From NCBI GenBank assembly GCA_900543625.1, contig UQSF01000005.1, forward strand, positions 1 to 64,000: a stretch of 64,000 nt of DNA. Direction: 5' to 3'. This document shows positions 7,580-15,816 of this stretch, piece by piece (position 1 is the first letter of the stretch; every line of letters begins with the position of its first letter). Source of the DNA: an uncultured Eubacteriales bacterium (GTDB lineage Bacteria > Bacillota > Clostridia > Oscillospirales > Oscillospiraceae). The translations under genes were made by a program, and so were the position numbers. The notes under the pieces are model-generated. The model worked only from the letters and a program-made list of their open reading frames with translations, had not been told where the DNA came from and did no database searches.

Positions 7580-8916
7580 GTGGTTTCCTCCTTCTCTGGT
7601 TCGGGTTGTGTATCAAATTGTGCGGCGCACTCTGGTGACAGTTGTCCCCAGGCGACTGCCTCCTGTGCGAGCGAGCAGCGAAAACGCGGATGCGCGATAC
7701 GGATCATGGCGCAGACGCGCGTCTCCAGCGGTTGATTGTGCAGATCGGCCGCGCCCCACTCCGTAACGATGTACATGACATCGCTGCGCGGCGTCGTGAC
7801 GACTGCGCCGGACGGAAGATGCGCGCGAATGTTGGACGTGAGCGTCCCGTCGGGCGCTTCGTGCGTGGAATGCAGGCACAGAAAACTCCGTCCGCCGGCA
7901 GAACGCGCCGCGGCGCGGACAAAATCGAGCTGACCGCCGACGCCGGAATACTGCCGGCCGTCAATGGCCTCGGCGCAGACCTGCCCGGTCAGATCGGCCA
8001 TCAGGCAGCCGTTGACCGAGATAAGCCCCGGCTGCTGCGCGGCACGGAACGGATCGTTGAGCACGTCCACCGGGATCATGCGGATGTGCGCGAGCGCAAA
8101 ATCATCCAGATGCCCCGCCGCGTCGAGCACGATGGACGCCTCGACCCGATCGAGATCGACCGCGCCGCTGGCCATCAGGCGCAGCTGCGCCTGTGTGAGC
8201 ACCTCCGTGTAAATGCCGAGCCGTTTGCGTCCGTGCAGCCCGTAGGCGACGGCGTTGGGAATGCCGCCGATGCCGACCTGCAGCGTATCGCCGTCCCGGA
8301 CGAGCGGCAGGATGTGCGCGGCAATGCGCGCATCGAGTGCATCGGGCGCTTTATAATGATAGGTATTGAGCGGATGATCCGCGCGGCAGAGCGCCGTGAC
8401 CTCCGAGACATGGATGCGATGGTGCTCGCCGCGGGTGCGCTGCTGAAAGGCGTTGACCTGATAGATGCGCTTTTCGACCTGTGTATCGAGCGAACTCCAG
8501 GCCGTGCCGCGCGGGCCGTAATACAGATACCCGTCCGCATCCGGCTCGGACACCTCGAGCATCAGCGTATTGACACGGTAGACCTCGCGCGCTGCGCGCA
8601 CGGTCTGGTGAAACTGCACGGAGTTTTCGTGCAGGCCGCCGCGCTGCTGAAACTTGCGGTCGGCGCGGCCGAGAAACAGGGAGTGATACGGCGTGCGCGC
8701 AAAGCAGACCGGGTCGGACAGGGCGCGGCTCTCCGTGCCGTTGACGACGGTCACGACCGGGATGCCGCGCAGCTCCGCGCGGTCGCTCACCGCGTCGATC
8801 AGCACGGCCGGGAAGCTGCCGGCGCCGCCGGCAAAGATGCGGTCGCCGGGCGCGATCAGCGCCGCCGCCTGCTCCGGCGTGCAGAGCCTGCGCGCATAGA
8901 TCTCACGCCAATCCAT
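7576..8916 (-). CDS. family I CoA-transferase/acyl-CoA hydrolase (4-hydroxybutyrate CoA-transferase type)
   Basis: A 446-residue protein of the acetyl-CoA hydrolase/transferase family that moves CoA between acetyl- or another acyl-CoA and a free acid. The GIGGIPNAV loop (215-223) and the following LGIYTE segment place the likely catalytic glutamate at Glu238, the position it holds in clostridial AbfT. Transferases use this Glu to form a glutamyl-CoA intermediate. The start ATG is five bases beyond the CaiE-like gene, and its Shine-Dalgarno (GGGAGGC) lies inside that gene's last codons. A longer reading frame to 9528 only reads through the neighbour in the wrong frame. Middle gene of a three-gene unit with the CaiE-like protein and the dienoyl-CoA-reductase-like enzyme. 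Confidence 0.85.
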   Translation of the reverse strand: MDWREIYARRLCTPEQAAALIAPGDRIFAGGAGSFPAVLIDAVSDRAELRGIPVVTVVNGTESRALSDPVCFARTPYHSLFLGRADRKFQQRGGLHENSVQFHQTVRAAREVYRVNTLMLEVSEPDADGYLYYGPRGTAWSSLDTQVEKRIYQVNAFQQRTRGEHHRIHVSEVTALCRADHPLNTYHYKAPDALDARIAAHILPLVRDGDTLQVGIGGIPNAVAYGLHGRKRLGIYTEVLTQAQLRLMASGAVDLDRVEASIVLDAAGHLDDFALAHIRMIPVDVLNDPFRAAQQPGLISVNGCLMADLTGQVCAEAIDGRQYSGVGGQLDFVRAAARSAGGRSFLCLHSTHEAPDGTLTSNIRAHLPSGAVVTTPRSDVMYIVTEWGAADLHNQPLETRVCAMIRIAHPRFRCSLAQEAVAWGQLSPECAAQFDTQPEPEKEETT

Positions 8917-8921
8917 CGTGC

Positions 8922-9464
8922 TCACGCCTCCCGCCGTGCAACGGGAAAGAAATGATTCGGATCCAGGTACGCCGCCGTGAGCCGGACATACCAGTCCTTC
9001 GTGGCCTGCCAGCTCTCGCGGTCCGCCTGCGTGAGCGGGCGCAGAGGCTTGGCCGGGATGCCGGCAACGAGCGTCTCCGGCGGAACGGACTTGCCCTGCG
9101 GCACGAGCGCGGACTCCGCCACGACGCTGCCGGCACCGATCGCGCACCCAAGGCTGAGCACCGCGCCCATGCCGATGCTGGCCTCCGGGCCGAGATAGCG
9201 CGCATGGACGATCGCCCCGTGACCGATGGTCACACGCCGGGACAGCAGGCAGCGCTTGTCCGCCCCGCCGGCATGGATGATGACGCCGTCTTCCACCGTG
9301 ACCTCCTCCTCGAGAATAATCTCGGCGGCATCGCCGCGGATCACGGCGCCGGGACCGATATAGCACCGCGGGCCGACCGTCACATCGCCGATAAGCTCGG
9401 CGCTGGTGCTGACAAACGCCGTGGGATCGACGCGCGGGCATTTTCCATGAAACGAATAGAACAT
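8922..9464 (-). CDS. gamma-carbonic anhydrase/CaiE-like hexapeptide protein 2
   Basis: A 180-residue left-handed beta-helix protein, strongly similar along its length to the one at 4934-5464 (shared SAELIGDV, GPRCYIGP, VEDGVIIH, RRVTIGHGAI and PEASIGMGAVLSL segments). In the carnitine and phenylacetate systems the related CaiE and PaaY are accessory proteins; PaaY hydrolyses dead-end CoA thioesters. A similar CoA-rescue role is plausible here because the next gene is a CoA-transferase. It is the first gene of the unit running to 5579. A terminator-like hairpin upstream (9495-9526) separates it from the FabK-like gene. Confidence 0.8.
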   Translation of the reverse strand: MFYSFHGKCPRVDPTAFVSTSAELIGDVTVGPRCYIGPGAVIRGDAAEIILEEEVTVEDGVIIHAGGADKRCLLSRRVTIGHGAIVHARYLGPEASIGMGAVLSLGCAIGAGSVVAESALVPQGKSVPPETLVAGIPAKPLRPLTQADRESWQATKDWYVRLTAAYLDPNHFFPVARREA

Positions 9465-9494
9465 GATCGGATCTCCATTTCTGATAATAAGGGG

Positions 9495-9526
9495 GGAGCG
9501 ACCCGGCCCGGGGGCCGAGCCGCTCC
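9495..9526 (-). terminator. hairpin downstream of the FabK-like gene
   Basis: Interrupted GC-rich stem (9495-9500 with 9521-9526, inner arms 9504-9509 and 9512-9517) just after the gene ending at 9562. No clean T-run follows, so attenuation or mRNA stabilisation is also possible. Confidence 0.5.
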
Positions 9527-9561
9527 AAAGAAAAAAGAAGGGAATGGGGGGATTACCAAAG

Positions 9562-10530
9562 TCAGGCGAACTTTGCGATGGTCGCCTCGCACTCGTGCAT
9601 CATCTGGCCGATGATGGTCTGCACGGGCAGCACATCGTGGATCAGGCCGGACGTCTGGCCGCAGCAGATGACGCCGCAGTTTTCCACGTCCGCGTTCTCG
9701 AAGAACATCTTGCAGGCCGTCTTGCCGGCCATGTCCTCGGCCACATCCTTGAATTCGCAGCCGGCCTGCTCCTTGGCAAAGACGCGCTTGGCGACTTCGC
9801 TCTTATACATGCGCGTGGAGTTCTGGAACGAGCGCAGAAGCAGGATCGTCTCCATCTCGTTGGCGTGCTCGACGAGGTAGTTTTTCACGGCCGGGAGCAC
9901 CGGGCACTCCTCGGACAGCAGGAAACGGGTGCCCATGTACACGCCTTCGGCGCCGAGCATGAGCGCGGCTGCCATCTGGCGGCCGGTCGAAACGCCGCCG
10001 GCGCAGATGACCGGAATGTCAAGCGCCTCCACACAGCGCGGCGTGAGCACCATGGTGCCGAGATCGTTCTCGCCCGGGTGGCCGGCGCACTCAAAGCCGT
10101 CGGCGACGACCATGTCCGCGCCGAGCGACTGCGCCTTGAGCGCGTGCTTGACGGTGGTGCACTTGTGGATGAGTACCATGCCGGCGTCCTTGATGGCGCG
10201 CACCATGTCGTCCTTCGGCGGGCGGCCGGCGGTCTCCATGACCTTGACGCCCTCTTCGGCGCAGACGCGGATGTAGCCCGCATAGTCCGGCACGACGAGC
10301 GACGGCATGAGCGTGAGGTTGACGGCAAAGGGCTTGCTCGTCATGGACTTAATCTTGCGGATCTCCGCCTGCAGCTCATCGGCCGAGGAAAACGTGCTCG
10401 ACGACAGCAGCCCCAGGCCGCCGGCCTCCGACACGGCGGCGACCAGCGGTGCGCGGGAAATCCACTGCATGCAGCCCTGCACGATGGGGTATTCGATCCC
10501 CAGCATTTCGGTAAGTTTGGTACGGATCAT
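9562..10530 (-). CDS. nitronate monooxygenase/FabK-like flavoprotein 1
   Basis: A 322-residue FMN-binding TIM-barrel protein of the 2-nitropropane dioxygenase family, which includes enoyl-ACP reductase FabK and several poorly known NAD(P)H-flavin enzymes. The N-terminal EYPIVQGCMQW segment, the AGGVSTGRQMAAALMLGAEG phosphate-binding strand and the GFECAGHPGENDLG loop with its histidine are typical. In an anaerobe among CoA-ligase genes, a role as an enoyl-thioester reductase or another flavin reductase is more likely than nitronate oxidation; that is inference. Two paralogues lie at 26179-27294 and 29372-30364. It starts after AGGAGG and follows the CoA ligase gene on the same strand. Confidence 0.8.
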   Translation of the reverse strand: MIRTKLTEMLGIEYPIVQGCMQWISRAPLVAAVSEAGGLGLLSSSTFSSADELQAEIRKIKSMTSKPFAVNLTLMPSLVVPDYAGYIRVCAEEGVKVMETAGRPPKDDMVRAIKDAGMVLIHKCTTVKHALKAQSLGADMVVADGFECAGHPGENDLGTMVLTPRCVEALDIPVICAGGVSTGRQMAAALMLGAEGVYMGTRFLLSEECPVLPAVKNYLVEHANEMETILLLRSFQNSTRMYKSEVAKRVFAKEQAGCEFKDVAEDMAGKTACKMFFENADVENCGVICCGQTSGLIHDVLPVQTIIGQMMHECEATIAKFA

Positions 10531-10690
10531 AGGTATTACCTCCTGAAATATTCACGTGTGCCGCTGTGCGGCGTCTGGTTGTTTGTGATTTCACAATAGC
10601 AAACCGTCAGTCGCTTCACAACGCTGATTTCTCCAAAAAACAGCAGTTGCCGCCGTGCGCCGGATGGGCACGGCCTACAAGATGCGCGCG

Positions 10691-12250
10691 TCAGCTCGCC
10701 TGGACACTGCGCGCGCGCAGCACGGCCGTGAGCACTTTTCCGGTCGCGCCCTTGGGCAGCTCCGGCACGATCTCGATCTCCTTCGGCGCGCGGAACGTCG
10801 GCATATGCGCGCGGCAATACTGGCGCAGCGCCTCCGCCGTGAGCCGGCTGCCCGGCATGAGCACAACGCTCGCTTTCACGTGCTCGCCCCAGGTCTCGTC
10901 CGGCACGCCGTAGACCGCTACCTCGGCCACGTCGTCGCAAAGCTGCATGATGACATTGGTGACCTCTCCGGGATAGATGTTCTCGCCGCCGGAAATAATG
11001 AGATCGTCTGCACGGCCGCTCAGGAACAGGTACCCCTGCGCGTCGAGCATGCCCATGTCTTTCGTGCGGTACCAGCCGCCGACCAGCGCCGCGTGCGTCG
11101 TCTCGGGCGCATCCAGATATTCCAGCATCCGGCCCGGGCCGCGCACATAGATCTCACCCGCGGTGCCTGCCGGGCAATCGCTGCCGTCCGGCGCGACGAT
11201 GCGCACGGCCGCGCCGGGGATCGGCCGGCCGACGGACGAGAGGTACTTACCGCCGTCGCGCAGGTGGTCTTCCGGCAGCAGCGCCGTGACGGTGCTGCCC
11301 ATTTCCGTCATGCCGTAGGACTGATAGAAGCTGCAGTGCAGCTTCTCGATCGCGCGCTGCAGCAGCGCCTTCGGGATCGGGCAGGTGGAATAGTTGACGG
11401 TCTTGAGGTGCGAGAGATCATAGTCCCCGTTGTCCGTCTCGTCGAGGATCCACTTGAGCACCGTCGGCACGACACTGATGGACTCGATGCGCTCGGACAC
11501 GAGCGTGTGCATGTAATCCTCAAGCGCGAAATGATCCTTGAGCACCATCGTGCCGCCGGTCGCAAGCGACAGGTGCGCACCGATGGCGGCCGAGTGGAAC
11601 AGCTGCGCAATGAACTGATACCGCTGCCCATCCGGGTAGGGATAGACCTGCAGCATGCTCACGATCTCGCGGAGCATGCCGCCGTGCGTGTAGACGACGC
11701 ACTTCGGCTCCCCCGTCGTGCCGCTCGTGTGCAGGCGGCAGGCGACATCGTCACGCGAGACCGGCACGTCCGGCGGCGTGTCCGGCTCGCCGCTGACGAG
11801 CGCGCACAGCGCCGAGCGGCCGTCGACCGGCTCCAGCCGGATCAGGCGTACGCTGTCCGCGCACAGCCGCTCGAGCTCCGCGCCCCACTCCGGCTTCTCC
11901 GCCTTGAGAAAGGCGACCGACACCTGATTGCGCGCGAGCATGCGCGCCTGCTCCGGCGGCGTGAGCCGCCAGTTGATCTTGACCACAATAGCGCCGAGCT
12001 GATAGAGCGCAAACTCGGCAATGATCCACTCCGGGCAATTGCGCGACAGGATCGCGACCCGGCTGCCCTTGCGCACGCCGAGGTGCCGCAGATAGTGCGC
12101 CGTCTGGTGGATGTAGCGCTCCAGGTCGCCATAGGTCAGCCGCCAGTCCTCGTATACAATGGCCTCGCGCTCCGGGCAGCGCGCGAACGCATCGTCCATG
12201 AGCGCGCCAAAGCTGCTGCACCGTGAAAGCTTCTGAGCAATTTCCCGCAT
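10691..12250 (-). CDS. AMP-forming acyl-CoA synthetase 1 (CaiC-like)
   Basis: A 519-residue adenylate-forming ligase that activates a carboxylic acid with ATP and CoA. The P-loop motif HTSGTTGEPK (174-183), the YGMTEMGS adenine-binding segment, the hinge GRADDLIISGGENIYP and the C-terminal catalytic Lys in PKGATGKVL are all present, so the enzyme looks active. It is a close paralogue of the ligase at 22562-24103, with the same length and order of motifs. It is transcribed divergently from the family III CoA-transferase gene and may lead the leftward transcript. The chain-length or aromatic specificity cannot be read from sequence. The Shine-Dalgarno GGAGGG precedes the chosen ATG. Confidence 0.9.
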   Translation of the reverse strand: MREIAQKLSRCSSFGALMDDAFARCPEREAIVYEDWRLTYGDLERYIHQTAHYLRHLGVRKGSRVAILSRNCPEWIIAEFALYQLGAIVVKINWRLTPPEQARMLARNQVSVAFLKAEKPEWGAELERLCADSVRLIRLEPVDGRSALCALVSGEPDTPPDVPVSRDDVACRLHTSGTTGEPKCVVYTHGGMLREIVSMLQVYPYPDGQRYQFIAQLFHSAAIGAHLSLATGGTMVLKDHFALEDYMHTLVSERIESISVVPTVLKWILDETDNGDYDLSHLKTVNYSTCPIPKALLQRAIEKLHCSFYQSYGMTEMGSTVTALLPEDHLRDGGKYLSSVGRPIPGAAVRIVAPDGSDCPAGTAGEIYVRGPGRMLEYLDAPETTHAALVGGWYRTKDMGMLDAQGYLFLSGRADDLIISGGENIYPGEVTNVIMQLCDDVAEVAVYGVPDETWGEHVKASVVLMPGSRLTAEALRQYCRAHMPTFRAPKEIEIVPELPKGATGKVLTAVLRARSVQAS

Positions 12251-12711
12251 GGGTGATCCCTCCGATCCTCTTTTTCATGGTTCTATTCTTTATAAAATTG
12301 TGAATTATCTCCCGAAACGGTCAAAATGGAAAGAACCCACTTGCACGTTCCGGATTTAACGTTTATATTTTAACGTGCATAAAACAAACGCACACCGTCA
12401 TTCCGCCAGAAACGACCATCGTTGTTTTTGCACATGAATCGTCACTTTCACGGCAGCGTTTTCATAGCGATTGCACAATTATGCTTTTTGCTGGAATTTC
12501 AAACGTTCCCGGGCATATGACATCGTCGTTTTTGCACAGATTCTGTGCAATCACGCACACTTTTTTCGTAATCCCTGCCCTTTTCGTTTGCAGTCGGCCA
12601 CCTGTATAATTGGAATTGTTAAAAAACAGTCATTCGTCACTTTCGCGCATTTTTGTTGTCTTTCGTGCGTGCGATGAGGATGGACTGAAAAATACAGGAG
12701 GTTGATACAAT
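12251..12711. promoter_or_regulatory. 461-bp divergent regulatory region, half-cluster A
   Basis: AT-rich gap between the divergent ligase and CoA-transferase genes. It contains no credible gene. It holds two direct copies of a 16-bp motif, TCGTTGTTTTTGCACA (12419-12434) and TCGTCGTTTTTGCACA (12523-12538). The second runs into a perfect 19-bp palindrome TTGCACAGATTCTGTGCAA (12532-12550). A -10 box TATAAT (12605-12610) without a good -35 suggests an activator-dependent rightward promoter. A similar motif recurs before the acyl-CoA dehydrogenase gene. Confidence 0.65.
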
Positions 12712-13896
12712 ATGAATAAACCACTCGAAGGTCTTTTCGTCGTGGAGCTGACGACCTATTGGGCCGCCCCCTCTGCAGGTGAGTTTCTGCGCTGCCTCGG
12801 CGCCAGAGTCGTCAAGATCGAGACCGGCAAAGCGGGCGACTCGGTTCGCTACTGGGGCCGCACCTGCGGCATGCCGATCGAAGCGAACGAGAACCCCTCG
12901 TTCGACCTCTTCAACGGCGGCAAGGAATTCATGCACATGGATCTCAACGATCCCGAGCACGAGCGCGTGCTGCACAACATGCTCGCCAAGGCGGACGTGT
13001 TCCTGACGAGCATGCGTCTCGGCGGTCTGAAAAAGCACAACCTGGACTATGACACCCTGAAAGAGAAATACCCGCGCCTGGTCATGGCGCACGCCACCGG
13101 CTACGGCTGCAAGGACGGCCCGCTGTCCGCTGCCCCCGGCCTGGACGCCGTGGCATTCTTCGCCATGAACGGCCTGATCTCCGACCTGCGCCTGAATCCA
13201 GACGACTCCCCGATCTGCCCGCCGACCGGCATGGGCGACCTGACGACCGGCATGCCGCTGTTCGGCGCGATCATGACGGCGCTGTTTGCCCGCGAGCGTA
13301 CCGGTAAGGGCGATTATGTGTCCGCCTCTCTCTACGGCACCGGCAACTGGGTCACATCCGCGATCAACTCCGGCACGCAGTACTTCAACCCCTGGCCGCG
13401 CTCCCGCTTCACGCAGAGCCCCATGGGCCAGGCGTTCGAGACGAAGGACGGCAAGTTCGTGCAGATCTTCGTCAATGAGTACGAGCGCTACTTCCCCGTC
13501 TTCTGCAAAGCCTTCAACATCGAGGACATGCTCGACGACGAGCGTGTGAACACGCGCCCGGCGCTGAACGTCAACGGCAACTGTGCCATCATCGTGGCGC
13601 GCTGCATCGAGGAAGCAAAGAAAAAGACCGCCGACGAGATCATGAGCGTGCTCCAGGCCGGCAACGTGCCCTGCACCGTGCTGCGCGGCATCGGCGACAA
13701 GTACAAAGAGCAGGAGCAGCTCGACCAGTGCCTGTCCAACGGCTACCTCGGCGAGGGCACCTACGAGAGCGGCAAGCACTACTATCAGCCGCAGATCCCG
13801 ATCTACATGGAGAGCGTCGGCGTGCAGAACTACTTCGCGCAGAGCAAATCCATCGGTGCGGACAACGACGCGCTGTTCGCGGAATTCAGCAAGTAA
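12712..13896 (+). CDS. family III CoA-transferase 1 (CaiB/BaiF/HadA type)
   Basis: A 394-residue CoA-transferase that exchanges CoA between acyl-CoA and a free acid through an aspartyl-CoA thioester. Asp145, in the APGLDAVAFF motif, aligns with the catalytic Asp (Asp169) of formyl-CoA transferase. The N-terminal KPLEGLFVVELTTYWAAP start and the LFNGGKEFMHMDL segment resemble the clostridial HadA/FldA branch (2-hydroxyacyl or aryl-lactate CoA-transferases), which would suggest an aromatic or hydroxy acid; this is only a resemblance. Paralogue of 24239-25426. It starts after AGGAGG and ends at a terminator. Confidence 0.88.
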   Translation: MNKPLEGLFVVELTTYWAAPSAGEFLRCLGARVVKIETGKAGDSVRYWGRTCGMPIEANENPSFDLFNGGKEFMHMDLNDPEHERVLHNMLAKADVFLTSMRLGGLKKHNLDYDTLKEKYPRLVMAHATGYGCKDGPLSAAPGLDAVAFFAMNGLISDLRLNPDDSPICPPTGMGDLTTGMPLFGAIMTALFARERTGKGDYVSASLYGTGNWVTSAINSGTQYFNPWPRSRFTQSPMGQAFETKDGKFVQIFVNEYERYFPVFCKAFNIEDMLDDERVNTRPALNVNGNCAIIVARCIEEAKKKTADEIMSVLQAGNVPCTVLRGIGDKYKEQEQLDQCLSNGYLGEGTYESGKHYYQPQIPIYMESVGVQNYFAQSKSIGADNDALFAEFSK

Positions 13897-13921
13897 GCAG
13901 ATCACTGCCGGACGACCGGCC

Positions 13922-13947
13922 AAAGGGGTGCCGGACGGCACCCCTTT
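13922..13947 (+). terminator. terminator of CoA-transferase 1
   Basis: 11-bp perfect stem (13922-13932 with 13937-13947), 4-nt loop, followed by T's. Confidence 0.85.
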
Positions 13948-14008
13948 TTGCAAATCAGCAATCAGCCCCGTCCCGGGGACAGAAAAATGGAAGTGTGGTG
14001 GATTCTGA

Positions 14009-15624
14009 ATGAAATTGTCTTTGCAACTGATCCTGGAAACCCTGACGGAATACGGCGCACAACTGATAGAGACCGACGGCGATTTTGCCTTCACCGGCGT
14101 ACAGATCCTGACCTCTCCCACGGATATTCTGGAGCCGGACACGCTGTATGTCTGCACACCGAAAGTGCTCCCAAAGCTGAAAAAGCAGCTTTTTGAAAAC
14201 CACTGCTTCGTTTTCAAGGCCAAGCCGTCCCAGCTGCAGTGCCATCATGCGCTGCACGGCATCCTGCTTGACGAAAACACCGACCTCAACGAGGTCGTCA
14301 ACCGGCTCATTACCCTCTTTACACAGTTTCACGCCTTTGAGTTTGCCATCAAGGAGGCCTCTCTCGAACGGCGCGGCTACGAGCCGTTTTTTGAGATCGC
14401 CAAAAAGGCGTTCCCGCACTGTCTGATCGTCGTCACGGACTCGGCATACAACATCGTGTGCTCCACGCGCAGCTCCGTCGATGACATCCCCTATTTCCGC
14501 GACCTGCTCCAGCGCGGCTATTACAGCCGCGAGGATATGAACCAGATCGCAAGCTGGGGCTACTATGAGGACGAGCGCAAGTGCGTCCAGCCGGTGCTCT
14601 ACCCGGCGGAAAAGACCATCTGCGGGTACCCGTTTCTCGTCCGCTCCTACAAGAATCACGGCGCGGCCTACTGCTTCATCGGCTGCTATTTTCTCGATGT
14701 GCCGCCGACGCAGCGCGACATCTCGCTCTACACCTGCCTGACGCAGGAGCTGGAAAATTACTATAAAGTCAACGGCATTTTTGACGCCGGCATGCTCGGC
14801 AAACAGCAGCAGCTGCTCGACGATCTGATCCGGCCGAAACAGAACTCGCCGGAATATTTCCACGACCGCTGCGCGCAGCTGAACATTCCCTATCAGGGCA
14901 CGTTCCGCATCGGCCTCGTGCAGTGCGAGAGCTCGACCCTGTTCAAAGTCTCACACATCTCCAATCAGCTCCGCGCCCACTGCCCGCTGGCAAACTACGG
15001 CGTGTTCCAGTACGGCTCGTCCGTCATCATCCTCTTCCGCGACTGGAACGACGCAAACGTGCGCACGCAGTCCGGCTTTTCCGAGGACTGGAACGCTCGC
15101 TGACCACCCTGCGGCAGAACAAGGCCTGCATGGGCATCAGCCTGCTGTTCAGCGATGTCACGAAGCTCTACGTCGGCTATCGGCAGGCCGAAGCCGCATC
15201 GAATATCGGCAAGCGCCGTGATACGGACGGCGCCGCCTATTTTTACTCGAAATACTATCTGGAGGACATGCTCGAGCATTATGCCGACACCATGCCCCTC
15301 GAAGACACCTATACGCACTATCTGGACCGGCTCATGGACGATAACAACAGCGTCTGCAGCAACATCAAGCTCCTGTATTACTTCCTGTGCTCGGAGCGCA
15401 ATATCTCCCTGACCGCCAAGCATGTGCACATGCACCGCAACAGCGTCATCTACCGCATTCAGAAGATCCAGGACATTCTCGCGCTGGATCTCGACGATCC
15501 GGATGTCCGTCTGCGGCTGATGATCTCGTTCAAGATCCTCGAAATGACCGGCCGCATCCCGCACTGGGAAACGCCGCACGGCGAGAACGATGCCGGCAAC
15601 AGCGGCATCGTGCATCAAGAGTGA
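14009..15624 (+). pseudogene. PucR-type transcriptional regulator, frameshifted
   Basis: Homologue of the intact regulator at 20458-22083. The first frame (14009-15103) gives 364 residues: the N-terminal sensory part and the middle domain up to FRDWND. It then stops at TGA just after FSEDWN. The second frame continues from about 15094 to 15624 with the PucR C-terminal helix-turn-helix (SLTAKHVHMHRNSVIYR). Alignment to the paralogue is restored by adding one base after AACGC near 15095, so a 1-bp deletion is the simplest reading. There is no slippery heptamer to suggest programmed frameshifting. Both halves are otherwise well conserved, so the lesion is recent or a sequencing error. If real, the truncated protein lacks its DNA-binding domain. 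Role: probable regulator of the neighbouring acyl-CoA genes. Confidence 0.82.
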
Positions 15625-15634
15625 CCACCGTTTC

Positions 15635-15677
15635 GCGCCCGCTTTCTCCTGTTTCAGGAGAAAGCGGGCGCTTTTTT
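15635..15677 (+). terminator. strong terminator after the PucR-type gene
   Basis: Perfect 17-bp stem (15635-15651 with 15655-15671), 3-nt loop and six T's. Confidence 0.92.
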
Positions 15678-15703
15678 CGTCATTTCTGCACAGTCGCTTG
15701 TGC
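15677..15703 (+). promoter_or_regulatory. candidate operator of the acyl-CoA dehydrogenase operon
   Basis: TCGTCATTTCTGCACA (15677-15692) matches the two motif copies before CoA-transferase 1 at all but two positions. As there, the GCACA half is followed by an inverted TGTGC (15699-15703). It lies about 35-60 bases upstream of the -35 box, a position suited to an activator. Confidence 0.55.
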
Positions 15704-15735
15704 GGCGGCGGGAAAAAATGTCGTTTTGAATGACG

Positions 15736-15764
15736 TTGTTCCGTGCCGCGTGCCTCGTTAAAAT
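15736..15764 (+). promoter_or_regulatory. promoter of the acyl-CoA dehydrogenase-etf operon
   Basis: TTGTTC (15736-15741), a 17-bp spacer and TAAAAT (15759-15764), about 50 bases before the start codon. Confidence 0.6.
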
Positions 15765-15816
15765 GTAATCAAAGTTGGGAAAGTACGTGCTTTCCCGTGA
15801 GAGGAGCAAGATTTTC

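Noticed and set aside
7576..9528. A 650-codon frame that would fuse the CoA-transferase to sequence over the CaiE-like gene
   Set aside because: The extra N-terminal part is the CaiE-like gene read in the wrong frame. The ATG at 8916 has its own Shine-Dalgarno and the family N-terminus.
5579..13896. Calling the island a bile-acid 7-dehydroxylation (bai) operon
   Set aside because: No BaiE dehydratase, no BaiA short-chain dehydrogenase and no BaiG-type transporter; only BaiB/BaiCD/BaiF-type classes are shared.
15085..15105. Programmed frameshift in the PucR-type gene
   Set aside because: No slippery heptamer or downstream pseudoknot is visible, and the paralogue at 20458-22083 is continuous.
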